A DNA stretch of 22,783 nucleotides from an uncultured Rhizobiaceae group bacterium (GTDB lineage: Bacteria > Pseudomonadota > Alphaproteobacteria > Rhizobiales > Rhizobiaceae), in assembly GCA_938009335.1 (NCBI GenBank), contig CALLHT010000224.1:1-22783 (forward strand), written 5' to 3'. This document shows, one piece after another, positions 6,318 to 14,898 of the stretch (positions are counted from its first letter, which is position 1; each line of letters starts with the position of its first letter). The notes beneath the pieces are model-generated. The model had not been told where the DNA came from. It saw only the letters and a program-made list of their open reading frames with translations, and made no database searches. Both the position numbers and the translations under genes were made by a program.

Positions 6318-7717
6318 GAGGCTTTCTCCAATTCTGCCATGAAGGTTTGAAGTTTTGCCATGGCAGGCATGGACGCGTCTTTCAAACGCTTCAGGATTGC
6401 AAGTTTCTCTGTATCATCCTCAGCAATATCGCGCACAAGGCCTGTGAACCCGTCAAGGCGATTGTTCTCAAGCCACGGCCGTAAATCCGGATCACGGGAC
6501 CATTGATACTGGTTCATCATGAACGGGATCATCATTCGCACCCAATCCGTATCATGGTTTGGCAACGGCACCACACCACAGAGCTGGTTCTTCTCCGCTT
6601 CCGTTTCGCGCGTTGCTTCCACATGGGCAATCAGTGATGCGCTGAATACCGGTTGATAGGACCGCACGGTTTGCGGTGTGATCAAATCGCCTTGAAAGAT
6701 CGGCTTGGTTTCAAGGTTCGAAATCGCAGAAGCCGAACAATCCACATGAACCGTATTGGGCGTGGTGGGTAAAGTGCCCTCTTCCAGTATAATCTGATCG
6801 GTTCCAATATGTGTGACACGGCCCATGCGGATCACATTCTTGATCCGACGCAGCTCCGCAAGTTCTGCCTGACTTACAGTCGCGCCATGAAACATCTTGG
6901 GCCGAACATCGGGATCGATGCGCAGCAACACGCCCGATGCTTCCAGGCGATCAAACAGGTCTTCAATCGAACCCGCGGCTGCAATCGCCTCAAACTGTAA
7001 GGCTTGCGAGCCAATCGTATCTGCAAAAAACGAAGCATCGGGCTGCGTATTTTTGCGGTCAATCAGCCAAGCATCACGCGGCATGATGAGCTTGATGTCG
7101 TCAGGATCCACCCCATTTCCCAAAAGCCAAAGGGCTGCGTCCAAACCAGTCTTGCCCCCCCCAACAATCACGAAACCATCGGGCTTATCTTGCAAATTTG
7201 GCAAATCATTCAACGGCATAAACCGTGCATCTGAATCAATTGCAAAAGCGGGCGTATGCGTAGAGGGGACAGATGTGTTGAGATAGGTCGCATCTACGCG
7301 CCGCTTGAAAGAAACCTCCGTAACTTCGTCAGTCAAAAGAGATTTGAACTTGCCGTCTTCCAGATATTCCGACATCGGAAAATATCGAACGCGGCCGCTT
7401 GGCAGAAACCGTTCTTGCATCACCGCATCAAAATAGGCGCTAACTTCCGCGCCACTTGCCAGACTTGCAAGTCCCTCATTCAGGCCAACCTGATCAAGCT
7501 TACCATTGCTCAACTCACGCGAAGCAACACCGTAAAAAGCAGAAGGCTGATGCAAGGTCACGAACGGATAAGCAACATTCCAGTGCCCGCCCGGTTTTGC
7601 AAAACGGTCCACCACAATGATATCGGCATCACTATCGGACAGTAGCGTGTCGACAAACGCCATTCCCACGGCTCCGGAGCCGACCACAAGATAATCTGTC
7701 TTTAGATGTTGTGCCAT
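6314..7717 (-). CDS. FAD/NAD(P)-dependent oxidoreductase, flavin monooxygenase-like
   Basis: A 467-residue flavoprotein with two Rossmann dinucleotide sites. The first is VVGSGAVG (GxGxxG, residues 13-18), with an acidic strand end at VVDR (35-38), for FAD. The second is VIVGGGKTG (about 183-191), for NAD(P)H. After the first site comes KPGGHWNVAYP (41-51), like the GG-x-W motif of flavin monooxygenases. The following VTLHQPSAFYGV is unlike classical Baeyer-Villiger enzymes, which suggests a separate subgroup. The substrate is unknown. The gene follows azlD after 27 bases and overlaps the DUF2855 gene by four bases, so it probably sits in an azlC-azlD-flavoprotein-DUF2855 unit. No signal peptide is seen, so it is likely cytoplasmic. 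The general class is firm; monooxygenase activity is inferred. Confidence 0.85.
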   Translation of the reverse strand: MAQHLKTDYLVVGSGAVGMAFVDTLLSDSDADIIVVDRFAKPGGHWNVAYPFVTLHQPSAFYGVASRELSNGKLDQVGLNEGLASLASGAEVSAYFDAVMQERFLPSGRVRYFPMSEYLEDGKFKSLLTDEVTEVSFKRRVDATYLNTSVPSTHTPAFAIDSDARFMPLNDLPNLQDKPDGFVIVGGGKTGLDAALWLLGNGVDPDDIKLIMPRDAWLIDRKNTQPDASFFADTIGSQALQFEAIAAAGSIEDLFDRLEASGVLLRIDPDVRPKMFHGATVSQAELAELRRIKNVIRMGRVTHIGTDQIILEEGTLPTTPNTVHVDCSASAISNLETKPIFQGDLITPQTVRSYQPVFSASLIAHVEATRETEAEKNQLCGVVPLPNHDTDWVRMMIPFMMNQYQWSRDPDLRPWLENNRLDGFTGLVRDIAEDDTEKLAILKRLKDASMPAMAKLQTFMAELEKAS

Positions 7718-7744
7718 CTCGGCCCACTACTCCAATATCAAAAC

Positions 7745-8071
7745 TTAAAATCCAAAGGCGCGTCCGGCAATGACGATCGTCATTCCAAGCAATAATACCC
7801 AAATCGCGGATAGTCTGAAGCTTGCCACCAGAGCGACAACCATTGCAACGATTTCAAGCCATCCATTATCAAGAACTGCGGGCAGAATTAGGGTGACTAG
7901 AACAGCGCCTGGCACTGCTTCGAGTGCCGCCTCAACGCGTGGATGAAGGCTCTTGAACCGCGAAAGGACCACATAGCCGCCAGAACGCGTAATATACGTG
8001 ACCACCCCAGTGAGCAGAATAATCAAAAACACATTCTCAGGCGTTCCGGGAGAAGAGAAGAACTCAAGCAT
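7745..8071 (-). CDS. azlD: AzlD family small membrane subunit of amino acid exporter
   Basis: A 108-residue hydrophobic protein with about four membrane helices and the family mark TYITRSGGYV near residue 30. AzlD works with AzlC in export of branched-chain amino acids and analogues across the inner membrane. ATG at 8071 is chosen: GGAG lies about nine bases upstream on the minus strand, and the start overlaps the end of azlC by eight bases, as usual for this pair. A TTG at 8110 would add 13 non-conserved residues. The flavoprotein gene follows after 27 bases. Confidence 0.9.
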   Translation of the reverse strand: MLEFFSSPGTPENVFLIILLTGVVTYITRSGGYVVLSRFKSLHPRVEAALEAVPGAVLVTLILPAVLDNGWLEIVAMVVALVASFRLSAIWVLLLGMTIVIAGRAFGF

Positions 8072-8780
8072 GTTCGTCACTCCGCTTCTCTTGGTTGGCC
8101 GGCTTTCCAATCACCGCTGCAAGTACAATGCCCGCCAATGCCCCCAACGTGATATGCCACGGTGCGCCAATCCACTTGTAGACCAACGCAGACACAACCC
8201 CGCTCACCAGGACAACGGTGAGCCAGTTGGCGCGGGACCGAAACCCCATCAACAAGGACAGAAAATAGATCGACAGCAACATATCCATACCAAGCGCATT
8301 CGGGTTGGTGATGAGATTTCCCATATACGCACCCAACGCGGTTACGCTTAGCCATATCGGATAGAGCGATCCGGCATACCCAAAGTAGTATGCAGGCGTA
8401 AGCCCTTGTTTTTCGGCTCGTTGTTCGCCCGCTGCGAAAGCGGGATCAGACAAGAAGAAAAAGCCAATGTATTTCTGAAACCAGCTGAAATGGCGAATAT
8501 GCCTACTGATGGACGCGGAATAAAGAAAATGACGGAAGTTCACCGCGAAGACCGTCAGAAGCACAACCCAAACAGGGACCTGTTGATTGTACAGTTCCAG
8601 AAAAACAAACTGACTTGCCCCAGCGAAAACAGAAGCACTGGAAGCAACGGTCTGCCAAAACGTAAGACCATTGTTCAGGCCTGTTGCGCCAAACAACATG
8701 CCAAAAAACGCGACCGCGAACATGATCGGCGCGCAGTCTTTCATGCCCTTTAAAAAGTCTGCTCTGGAAGATTGGCCCAT
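8064..8780 (-). CDS. azlC: AzlC family branched-chain amino acid permease subunit
   Basis: A 238-residue inner-membrane protein with several hydrophobic helices and AzlC marks: a cytoplasmic N-terminus leading into GMKDCAPIM, VFAGASQF (51-58), VNFRHFLYSAS (80-90) and SDPAFA (111-116). It is the large subunit of the AzlCD (BrnFE-like) exporter, driven by ion gradient in characterised relatives. The start ATG at 8780 has only a weak ribosome site. The gene follows ligA after 70 bases that hold no clear terminator, so it may be read from the division-cluster transcript or from its own promoter in that gap. The 3' end overlaps azlD. Confidence 0.92.
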   Translation of the reverse strand: MGQSSRADFLKGMKDCAPIMFAVAFFGMLFGATGLNNGLTFWQTVASSASVFAGASQFVFLELYNQQVPVWVVLLTVFAVNFRHFLYSASISRHIRHFSWFQKYIGFFFLSDPAFAAGEQRAEKQGLTPAYYFGYAGSLYPIWLSVTALGAYMGNLITNPNALGMDMLLSIYFLSLLMGFRSRANWLTVVLVSGVVSALVYKWIGAPWHITLGALAGIVLAAVIGKPANQEKRSDEHA

Positions 8781-8850
8781 AAATACTAATTGCCGCGCCG
8801 TTGGGCGAGTACCCTTAACCTCGAACCACTAAGCTAAGCTTTGTTACGGC

Positions 8851-10989
8851 TTATATCAATGCTCCAACCAACTCAAACCAACCATCTTCGTCGATTGTTT
8901 CAACACCGAGGTCCGTTGCCTTTTTGAGTTTAGAACCCGCACCGGGGCCAGCAACAAGCAAATCAGTTTTTTTGGAGACAGAGCCGGATACTTTCGCACC
9001 TAAGCGTTCGGCCATCGCCTTTGCCTCGTCGCGCGTCATCTTTTCAAGCGACCCGGTGAAAACAACGGTCTTTCCAGCAACCGGAGAATCTCCTGAAGCC
9101 TGTTCGGGCGGCGTTGGCGACATCTGTTCCATCAAACGATTCCAAACATCGAGATTGCGTTGCTCGGCAAAAAACTCGCGTAAAGCAATAGCAACGGTGT
9201 CGCCAATCCCGTCAATAGCTGTCAGCTCTTCATAAGCTTCGGCTTGATCAAGCTTACCCATCGCTGCGTTAAAACCGTCAACATCTAGATACGCCCGCGC
9301 AAGGTCCTTGGCGGTTTGCTCTCCCACGTGGCGAATACCTAGACCAAAGATAACCCGGTAGAAATCCGCAGAACGCTTATCATCAATGGCATCAAAGAGT
9401 TTCGATGCGCTGGTTGCACCCCACCCTTCCATGTCTTTCAGCTTCTTCAAAAATCGCGCATCGCGCTCGCGCAAGGTGAAGATATCAGCTGCATCTGCAA
9501 TCCTGCCTTGCTCATAAAAAGCTTCAACTTGCTTGTCACCCAAACCATCAATATCGAGCGCTCCGCGGGAGACAAAATGTTTCAACCGCTCCACTGCTTG
9601 CGCCGGACATACCAGACCACCCGTGCATCGCTTGACCGAATCTGCCTTCCCAGTATTGGCGTTGATTTCACGAAGTGCCGCACTGCCACACGCCGGACAT
9701 GTTTCAGGAAACGCAAACATCTGGGCAACTTCAGGACGCTTATCCAAATCTACATCCAGAATTTGCGGAATGACATCCCCCGCTCTTTGCAACATCACAT
9801 GATCGCCAATCCGCAGATCTTTACCATCGCGAAGAGGTTCACCCTTACTGCCAATACCCTTGACATAGTCTTCATTGTGCAGCGTTGCATTGGTGACGAC
9901 CACACCGCCAACCGTTACAGGTTCAAGCCGTGCAACTGGCGTTAACGCACCCGTGCGTCCCACTTGAATTTCGATATCGCGGAGGATGGTCCATGCTTTT
10001 TCTGCCGGAAATTTATGCGCAATGGCCCAGCGCGGAAAGCGCGACGCAAACCCTAATCGAGATTGTAACGCCAGTTCGTCGACCTTGTAGACCACGCCAT
10101 CTATATCATATTCAAGCTCCGGCCTTACCTTCTCAATATAGCGATAGTTTTCCAGCAATTCTTCAATGGTTTCATGGCGTTGCATCAACGGATTGATTCT
10201 AAATCCACACGCCTTTAGCCACTCAACCATGCCCATTTGAGTGCCGGATGGCATCTCACTCATCTCACCCCATGCATAAGCAAAGAATCGCAGTGGCCTG
10301 CGCGCAGTAATCGCGCTGTCAAGCTGACGTAGAGAGCCTGCAGCCGTGTTGCGCGGGTTCACATAGGTTGGCTTACCTTCTGCCTCCATTCGTGCGTTGA
10401 GCGCCTGAAACGCCTCATGCGTCATGTAGACTTCACCACGCACCTCCACAACATCCGGCGGATTATCACAAGCAAGAACGGTTGGTACGTCCGCAATGGT
10501 CTTGGCATTCTCGGTTACATTTTCACCAACAGAGCCATCCCCTCTCGTTCCCGCAGAAACCAGTTTGCCCTTCTCATATCTCAATGTAAGCGAGAGACCA
10601 TCGATCTTCGGCTCAGAGGTCAGGGGGACAGGTTGCAGAGGATCAAGCTTTAGAAACCGTCGCACACGGCCCACAAACTCATGCACATCTTCATCGTTGA
10701 ACGCATTGTCCAAGGAAAGCATCGGCACTGCATGGGTAATTTTCTCGAACTTGTCGAGAGCCACATAGCCTACCCGCTTCGATGGTGAATCTTCCCGTAC
10801 CAGATCCGGAAACTTCTGCTCTATTGCCAAGTTACGGCGGCGCAACGCATCATACTCAGCATCAGAAATTTCAGGCTGGTCGTCTGCGTGATACAGAGCG
10901 TCATGACGCGCAATCTCAGACGCAAGCTTCTCCAGTTCTGCACGCGCCTCTTCAACGCTCAACGCATCAACTTCAACCATGGTCGGCAT
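8851..10989 (-). CDS. ligA: NAD-dependent DNA ligase LigA
   Basis: A 712-residue ligase that seals nicks in duplex DNA using NAD, in replication and repair. Domains run in order: an NAD/NMN-binding Ia region (about 10-75, with ARHDALYHADDQPEISD and YD), an adenylation domain with catalytic Lys128 in KIDG, an OB fold (about 335-420), a four-cysteine zinc finger (Cys431, 434, 455, 461), helix-hairpin-helix repeats (about 470-620), and a C-terminal BRCT domain (about 635-712, with GKTVVFTGSLEKMTRDEAK). Length is slightly above the usual 670, from insertions. Two close ATGs exist (10989 and 10980). It follows recN after 24 bases, the usual alphaproteobacterial order. Confidence 0.97.
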   Translation of the reverse strand: MPTMVEVDALSVEEARAELEKLASEIARHDALYHADDQPEISDAEYDALRRRNLAIEQKFPDLVREDSPSKRVGYVALDKFEKITHAVPMLSLDNAFNDEDVHEFVGRVRRFLKLDPLQPVPLTSEPKIDGLSLTLRYEKGKLVSAGTRGDGSVGENVTENAKTIADVPTVLACDNPPDVVEVRGEVYMTHEAFQALNARMEAEGKPTYVNPRNTAAGSLRQLDSAITARRPLRFFAYAWGEMSEMPSGTQMGMVEWLKACGFRINPLMQRHETIEELLENYRYIEKVRPELEYDIDGVVYKVDELALQSRLGFASRFPRWAIAHKFPAEKAWTILRDIEIQVGRTGALTPVARLEPVTVGGVVVTNATLHNEDYVKGIGSKGEPLRDGKDLRIGDHVMLQRAGDVIPQILDVDLDKRPEVAQMFAFPETCPACGSAALREINANTGKADSVKRCTGGLVCPAQAVERLKHFVSRGALDIDGLGDKQVEAFYEQGRIADAADIFTLRERDARFLKKLKDMEGWGATSASKLFDAIDDKRSADFYRVIFGLGIRHVGEQTAKDLARAYLDVDGFNAAMGKLDQAEAYEELTAIDGIGDTVAIALREFFAEQRNLDVWNRLMEQMSPTPPEQASGDSPVAGKTVVFTGSLEKMTRDEAKAMAERLGAKVSGSVSKKTDLLVAGPGAGSKLKKATDLGVETIDEDGWFELVGALI

Positions 10990-11013
10990 TCTCTCTATTC
11001 ATAAACGCGAAGA

Positions 11014-12687
11014 TTAAGCCGCAGACTCGTGAATCAATTTCTCAGCCGCAGCGCGTGCTTCGTCCGTAATGGTTGCACCAGACAACATACGCGCAATTTC
11101 TTCAAGACGCCTGGCTGCTGAAATTGGCTCAACACCAGTTGCAACCCGGTCTTCATCGCCTAGCATTTTCTTGGAGATCAGATAATGCCCCTGCGCACGG
11201 GCCGCCACCTGCGGAGCATGCGTCACAGACAACACCTGCACGCGACCGGATAATCGCGAAAGACGCGCACCGATTGCATCTGCAACGGCCCCACCTACTC
11301 CAGAATCGATCTCATCAAATACAAGTGTCGGCGCGGACCCACGATCAGCCAAAGCGACCTTGAGCGCCAGCATAAACCGAGAAAGTTCTCCGCCTGAGGC
11401 TACTTTGCGCATCGGGCCCGGATTAGAACCAGGGTTTGTCTGCACCCAGAACTCAATCTGGTCTAGCCCGCTGGCAGACGCATGATCTTCACCTGTTTCA
11501 TGCTGAACAATAAAGGTTGCATTTTCCAGTTTCAGCGATGGAAGTTCCTGCATAACCGCGTCAGCCAGCACACTGCCTGCTTCCTTACGCTTTTCAGAGA
11601 GCGTTGCCGCCAAGCGCTTGTATTCCGCGTTCAGTGTAGCCACTTCTTTCTCCAGCCCCGACAGGCGATCTTCACCGTCTTCAAGCATGGCAAGATTGTC
11701 CGCCATTTTGACAGCAAGCTCCGGCAGATTCTCGACAGCGACATTGTATTTGCGACCGGCAGCGCGAAGGGCAAAGAGACGCTCCTCGGCATTTTCCAGA
11801 TCACGCGGGTCGAAATGGGTTTGAGCAAAGGCCGAGTCGAGCGAGTTCTGTGCGCCATATAGGGCATTCAAAGCCGTATCGAGATAATCCAGCGTTTCGC
11901 TAATCAACTCGGGCGCTGCATCACGCTTACGTTCCAACTGCCTCGCAAGGTTCGAAATCGTGGTCACAGGGGATGCATTGCCCGAGAGCAGATCATTGGC
12001 CTCTGAAAGATCGGTTGCAACCTGTTCAACCTTCATCATGCGTTGCCTTGTGTCGGCAAGTTCGGTCTCTTCTCCGGGTTCCGGAGCAAGTTTCTGAAGT
12101 TCCTCGCAAGAAGACCGCAGATAGTCAGCTTCGCGTTGCGCTTCTTCAACCTCGGCACGCAGGACATTCAGTTTTCGTTCTGCCTGTTTGAGACTGCGCC
12201 ATGCGTTCCCGACAAGCACAACATCGGCCTCTAACCCGCCATGGGCGTCCAACAGCCCAAGATGTGTTGCAGAATCCAGCATGGCGCGATCATCATGTTG
12301 CCCATGTATTTCCACAAGGCATTGCCCCACTTGTCGCATCAAGCCTGCTGAAACAGGAGAATCGTTGATGAAGCCACGCGTCTTACCATCGGCCTTTTGC
12401 ACACGTCGAAGAATAACGCTTTCATCAGCTGGAAGGTCGTTTTCGGCCAGAAGCTTGTAGACGTGATGCCCTGCCTCAGGCTCAAAGACGGCAACAACGC
12501 TTCCCTCGCTCTGGCCTTTACGAACAAGTGAGCCATCGCCCCGCGCGCCAAGAGCCATTGAAAGAGAATCGAGCAAGATCGATTTGCCGGCACCAGTTTC
12601 GCCGGTCAAAACAGAAAGACCGCTTCTGAACTCGAGGTCCAAGCGGTCAATCAATACAATGTCTTTAATTAAGAGTTCTGCCAGCAT
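11014..12687 (-). CDS. recN: DNA repair protein RecN
   Basis: A 557-residue SMC-like ATPase for double-strand break repair, normal in length. The N-terminal Walker A GETGAGKS lies at 29-36. A long coiled-coil middle region (about 160-380) carries many Glu/Lys/Leu heptads. The C-terminal half contains the ABC signature SGGELS (431-436), Walker B with LVFDEIDSG (about 455-463) and the switch His in VTHAPQVAA. The head domains close on ATP while the coiled coil bridges DNA. It lies 22 bases after bamD and 24 before ligA, so it is probably co-transcribed. No LexA-type box is evident in the short upstream gap, where SOS control would otherwise be expected. Confidence 0.97.
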   Translation of the reverse strand: MLAELLIKDIVLIDRLDLEFRSGLSVLTGETGAGKSILLDSLSMALGARGDGSLVRKGQSEGSVVAVFEPEAGHHVYKLLAENDLPADESVILRRVQKADGKTRGFINDSPVSAGLMRQVGQCLVEIHGQHDDRAMLDSATHLGLLDAHGGLEADVVLVGNAWRSLKQAERKLNVLRAEVEEAQREADYLRSSCEELQKLAPEPGEETELADTRQRMMKVEQVATDLSEANDLLSGNASPVTTISNLARQLERKRDAAPELISETLDYLDTALNALYGAQNSLDSAFAQTHFDPRDLENAEERLFALRAAGRKYNVAVENLPELAVKMADNLAMLEDGEDRLSGLEKEVATLNAEYKRLAATLSEKRKEAGSVLADAVMQELPSLKLENATFIVQHETGEDHASASGLDQIEFWVQTNPGSNPGPMRKVASGGELSRFMLALKVALADRGSAPTLVFDEIDSGVGGAVADAIGARLSRLSGRVQVLSVTHAPQVAARAQGHYLISKKMLGDEDRVATGVEPISAARRLEEIARMLSGATITDEARAAAEKLIHESAA

Positions 12688-12709
12688 CCCCCGAAGCGCT
12701 TTCGAAGGA

Positions 12710-13546
12710 TCAAGTCTTTTTGCCAGTGAATAGAAGTCCGCTCAACCATGAGTTCTTGGCCTCCCTTGGCTCCAAGCCACCCGTCTGTAGCAGAGCATAC
12801 GAGTCGTTGTACCAAGTGCTATCCGGGAAGTTATGTCCCAAAACCGCAGCAGAATTTTGCGCCTCTTCAACCAGACCCAAGGAGAAGTAGCTCTCAGTCA
12901 GGCGTGCCAGCGCTTCCTCCACATGTCTTGTATCAGGATAATCCTCTACAACACGACGGAAGCGGTTGATCGAAGCCAAAAACTCACGTCGTTCCTGATA
13001 GTAACGTCCAACAAGCATTTGTTTGCCGGCCAATTGGTCTTTCGTGACCCGCATCTTACGACGAGCATCTTCAACATACTCACTCTCAGGGTATTTCTCG
13101 ACCAAGGACGCCATTGCATCAAAAGATTGCTGGGCAACGCTCTGGTCACGCGTGATGTGCGGCATCTGTTTGAAGTAAGACATGCCGATAATATACTGAG
13201 CATATGCAGCATCTTTATCACTTGGATAAAGTTGAATAAAACGCTTACCGGCAGAAGCGGCTTCAGCATATTTGCCCTGTCTGTAATTGATGAATGTATC
13301 CAACACCAATGAGCGACGAGAATATTCAGAATATGGGTGCTGGCTATTCAGGTCACCAATACGCTTTTGCGCGGTTCTCAGATCACCAGCATCAAGGTTT
13401 GCCAATGCTTGGTTATACAGCGCATCAGCTGGCGTGATGTCATCTACAGCAAAATCACCGCTCTTTTCGTCGGTTCCGCTACACCCGGCAAGGGCTGCTA
13501 CAGTGAGTACCAGCAACAGTTTTTTGCTTTTGCCCATAAAAGTCAT
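12710..13546 (-). CDS. bamD: Outer membrane protein assembly factor BamD (lipoprotein)
   Basis: A 278-residue lipoprotein of the BamD/ComL family, a core part of the BAM complex that inserts beta-barrel proteins into the outer membrane. The signal peptide has a basic start (KSKK), a hydrophobic core and the lipobox LAGC, with acylated Cys22. Five TPR-like repeats follow, including ADALYNQALANLDAGDLRTA and YAQYIIGMSYFKQM with GxY and P-spaced helices, then RDQSVAQQSFDAM. ATG at 13546 or, three codons in, at 13537 could start the protein. It lies 170 bases downstream of lpxC in a gap with no convincing terminator, and 22 bases before recN. Confidence 0.95.
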   Translation of the reverse strand: MTFMGKSKKLLLVLTVAALAGCSGTDEKSGDFAVDDITPADALYNQALANLDAGDLRTAQKRIGDLNSQHPYSEYSRRSLVLDTFINYRQGKYAEAASAGKRFIQLYPSDKDAAYAQYIIGMSYFKQMPHITRDQSVAQQSFDAMASLVEKYPESEYVEDARRKMRVTKDQLAGKQMLVGRYYQERREFLASINRFRRVVEDYPDTRHVEEALARLTESYFSLGLVEEAQNSAAVLGHNFPDSTWYNDSYALLQTGGLEPREAKNSWLSGLLFTGKKT

Positions 13547-13716
13547 GATCTTAACGTTCCAACTCTTCCAAGTCGCAGCCTAACTGCTTTTCAAGAATTT
13601 ACAGGATAACCCCACTCAATTCCAGCCGTTATCGTAAAGAAATACCGCATTTTTGTGGCAAGGGTATTCACAATTAGCGGAGCAGCTAAGCGACTGATTT
13701 ATAGGGTAGATATCTT

Positions 13717-14661
13717 TTAGACGAATACGGCAGCGTATGCAGGTACGCCAACAGCTTCTAGGTCACCATGCATAACTTTTGGGCGGGAGCGCGCCGGCTG
13801 CACAAAATCGAACGCACTTGCGTCAGATAGAAGTGCCTTAAGAACCATCGAATTAAGCTTATGACCACCGCGATAGGAACGGTAACACCCCAAGATCGGA
13901 GCACCTGCAAGGGCAAGATCACCAATTGCATCAAGCGTCTTGTGACGAACAAATTCATCAACGTAACGCAACCCTTCAGGATTGATGATTTTGTTATCGT
14001 CGCCAATCACCACAGAATTTTCAAGCGAAGAACCGAGCGCAAAGCCTGCTGCCCAAAGACGTTCAACATCCTTCATAAAGCCGAATGTACGTGCGCGGCT
14101 CAATTCCTTACAGAAAACATCTTCATTGATGTCTGATGCAAATTGCTGGCGACCAATCGCTTCACAATCAAAATCAATCTCAACTTCGAAGCGTGTTCCC
14201 TCATAAGGAACAAACTCACCCCATGATGCGCCCATATCCACACGAACAGGCTTGTTGACGCGGATATAACAACGGCTTGCAGAAAGAGATTTAAGACCAA
14301 CTGAATGAATAGCTTCTACGAATACCGCTGAACTGCCATCCATCACCGGAACTTCTGGAGCATCAAGTTCAACGATCACATTATCGACGTTGAGTGCACG
14401 AAGCGCTGCCATCAAATGTTCGATTGTCGCTGCGTGCGCGCCTGCAGGTGATCCAAGTACGGTGCAAAGATCAGTCGCACCAACAGTACTTAAATTTGCC
14501 GGAAGGTCTTTGGTTTCACCCGTTCTAGGGTCACAAACGTTGAACAGAATTCCTGTATTGGCATCCGCCGGGATCAGGGTCATTAAGACCGGACTACCGG
14601 AATGAACGCCTACCCCAGAGAATTCCAGTTTCTCTCTCAACGTTGTCTGATGACCAATCAC
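13717..14661 (-). CDS. lpxC: UDP-3-O-acyl-N-acetylglucosamine deacetylase LpxC
   Basis: A 314-residue zinc amidase that carries out the committed step of lipid A synthesis. The metal ligands are His82 (IEHLMAAL), His240 and Asp244 (VRHKTLDAIGDL); catalytic Glu81 and His267 (GGHKLN) are present, and RTFGF lies at 191-195. The start is GTG at 14661, preceded by GGGGA about eight bases upstream on the minus strand, which supports it over any inner codon. It belongs to the standard ftsZ-lpxC-bamD order, but a strong terminator behind ftsZ and a 180-base AT-rich gap suggest that lpxC has its own promoter. Confidence 0.97.
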   Translation of the reverse strand: MIGHQTTLREKLEFSGVGVHSGSPVLMTLIPADANTGILFNVCDPRTGETKDLPANLSTVGATDLCTVLGSPAGAHAATIEHLMAALRALNVDNVIVELDAPEVPVMDGSSAVFVEAIHSVGLKSLSASRCYIRVNKPVRVDMGASWGEFVPYEGTRFEVEIDFDCEAIGRQQFASDINEDVFCKELSRARTFGFMKDVERLWAAGFALGSSLENSVVIGDDNKIINPEGLRYVDEFVRHKTLDAIGDLALAGAPILGCYRSYRGGHKLNSMVLKALLSDASAFDFVQPARSRPKVMHGDLEAVGVPAYAAVFV

Positions 14662-14740
14662 TCTATATTCCCCGATCTTTCTTCTGCGAGAGAGATTACT
14701 CTGCCCCTAAGAAAAAGTTTCCAGCCAATTTCTTGCCATG

Positions 14741-14769
14741 TTTATACCCAGACGCTGACACAACACCAA
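14741..14769 (-). promoter_or_regulatory. Candidate sigma-70 promoter for lpxC
   Basis: On the minus strand TTGGTG (14764-14769), a 17-base spacer and TATAAA (14741-14746) lie about 80 bases upstream of the lpxC GTG. The -10 is near consensus and the -35 is weak. It lies between the ftsZ terminator and lpxC, where a promoter is needed. Confidence 0.35.
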
Positions 14770-14790
14770 ATCACGCTTTCTTACTTAATG

Positions 14791-14805
14791 TTACGAAAAT
14801 CGTAA
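14791..14805. repeat. Inverted repeat upstream of lpxC, operator-like
   Basis: TTACGA (14791-14796) and TCGTAA (14800-14805) form a perfect 6-bp palindrome with a 3-base centre, about 22 bases upstream of the candidate -35 of lpxC. A T-rich run follows on the plus strand, but no plus-strand gene ends here, so a regulator site is more likely than a terminator. Confidence 0.35.
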
Positions 14806-14840
14806 TTTTTAAATTTTTTATCCATGTTTTTCAATATCTT

Positions 14841-14881
14841 AAAAAAACAGCCCGTTTGTAACAATTGCTACAAACGGGCTG
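14841..14881 (-). terminator. Strong intrinsic terminator after ftsZ
   Basis: Perfect 13-bp stem (14848-14860 with 14869-14881, core AGCCCGTTTGTA) with an 8-base loop, followed on the minus strand by seven T residues (A run 14841-14847). It lies 17 bases after the ftsZ stop and marks the end of the main division transcript. Confidence 0.93.
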
Positions 14882-14883
14882 AA

Positions 14884-14898
14884 TTAACACTTTATTAA
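14884..14898. promoter_or_regulatory. CtrA-box-like site TTAA-N7-TTAA at the ftsZ 3' end
   Basis: TTAA at 14884-14887, seven bases, TTAA at 14895-14898. This equals the core consensus known for the alphaproteobacterial cell-cycle regulator CtrA. It lies between the ftsZ stop codon and its terminator, an unusual place, and the region is AT-rich, so chance is a serious alternative. Confidence 0.25.

Noticed and set aside
8781..8850. GGTTCGA sequence between ligA and azlC resembling a tRNA T-loop
   Set aside because: The flanking arms do not pair and no acceptor or anticodon stem can be drawn. Not a tRNA.
13547..13716. Gap between lpxC and bamD examined for a terminator and promoter
   Set aside because: Only a 5-bp TTAGC/GCTAA repeat without a T run and poor -10/-35 combinations were found. 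Nothing is supportable.
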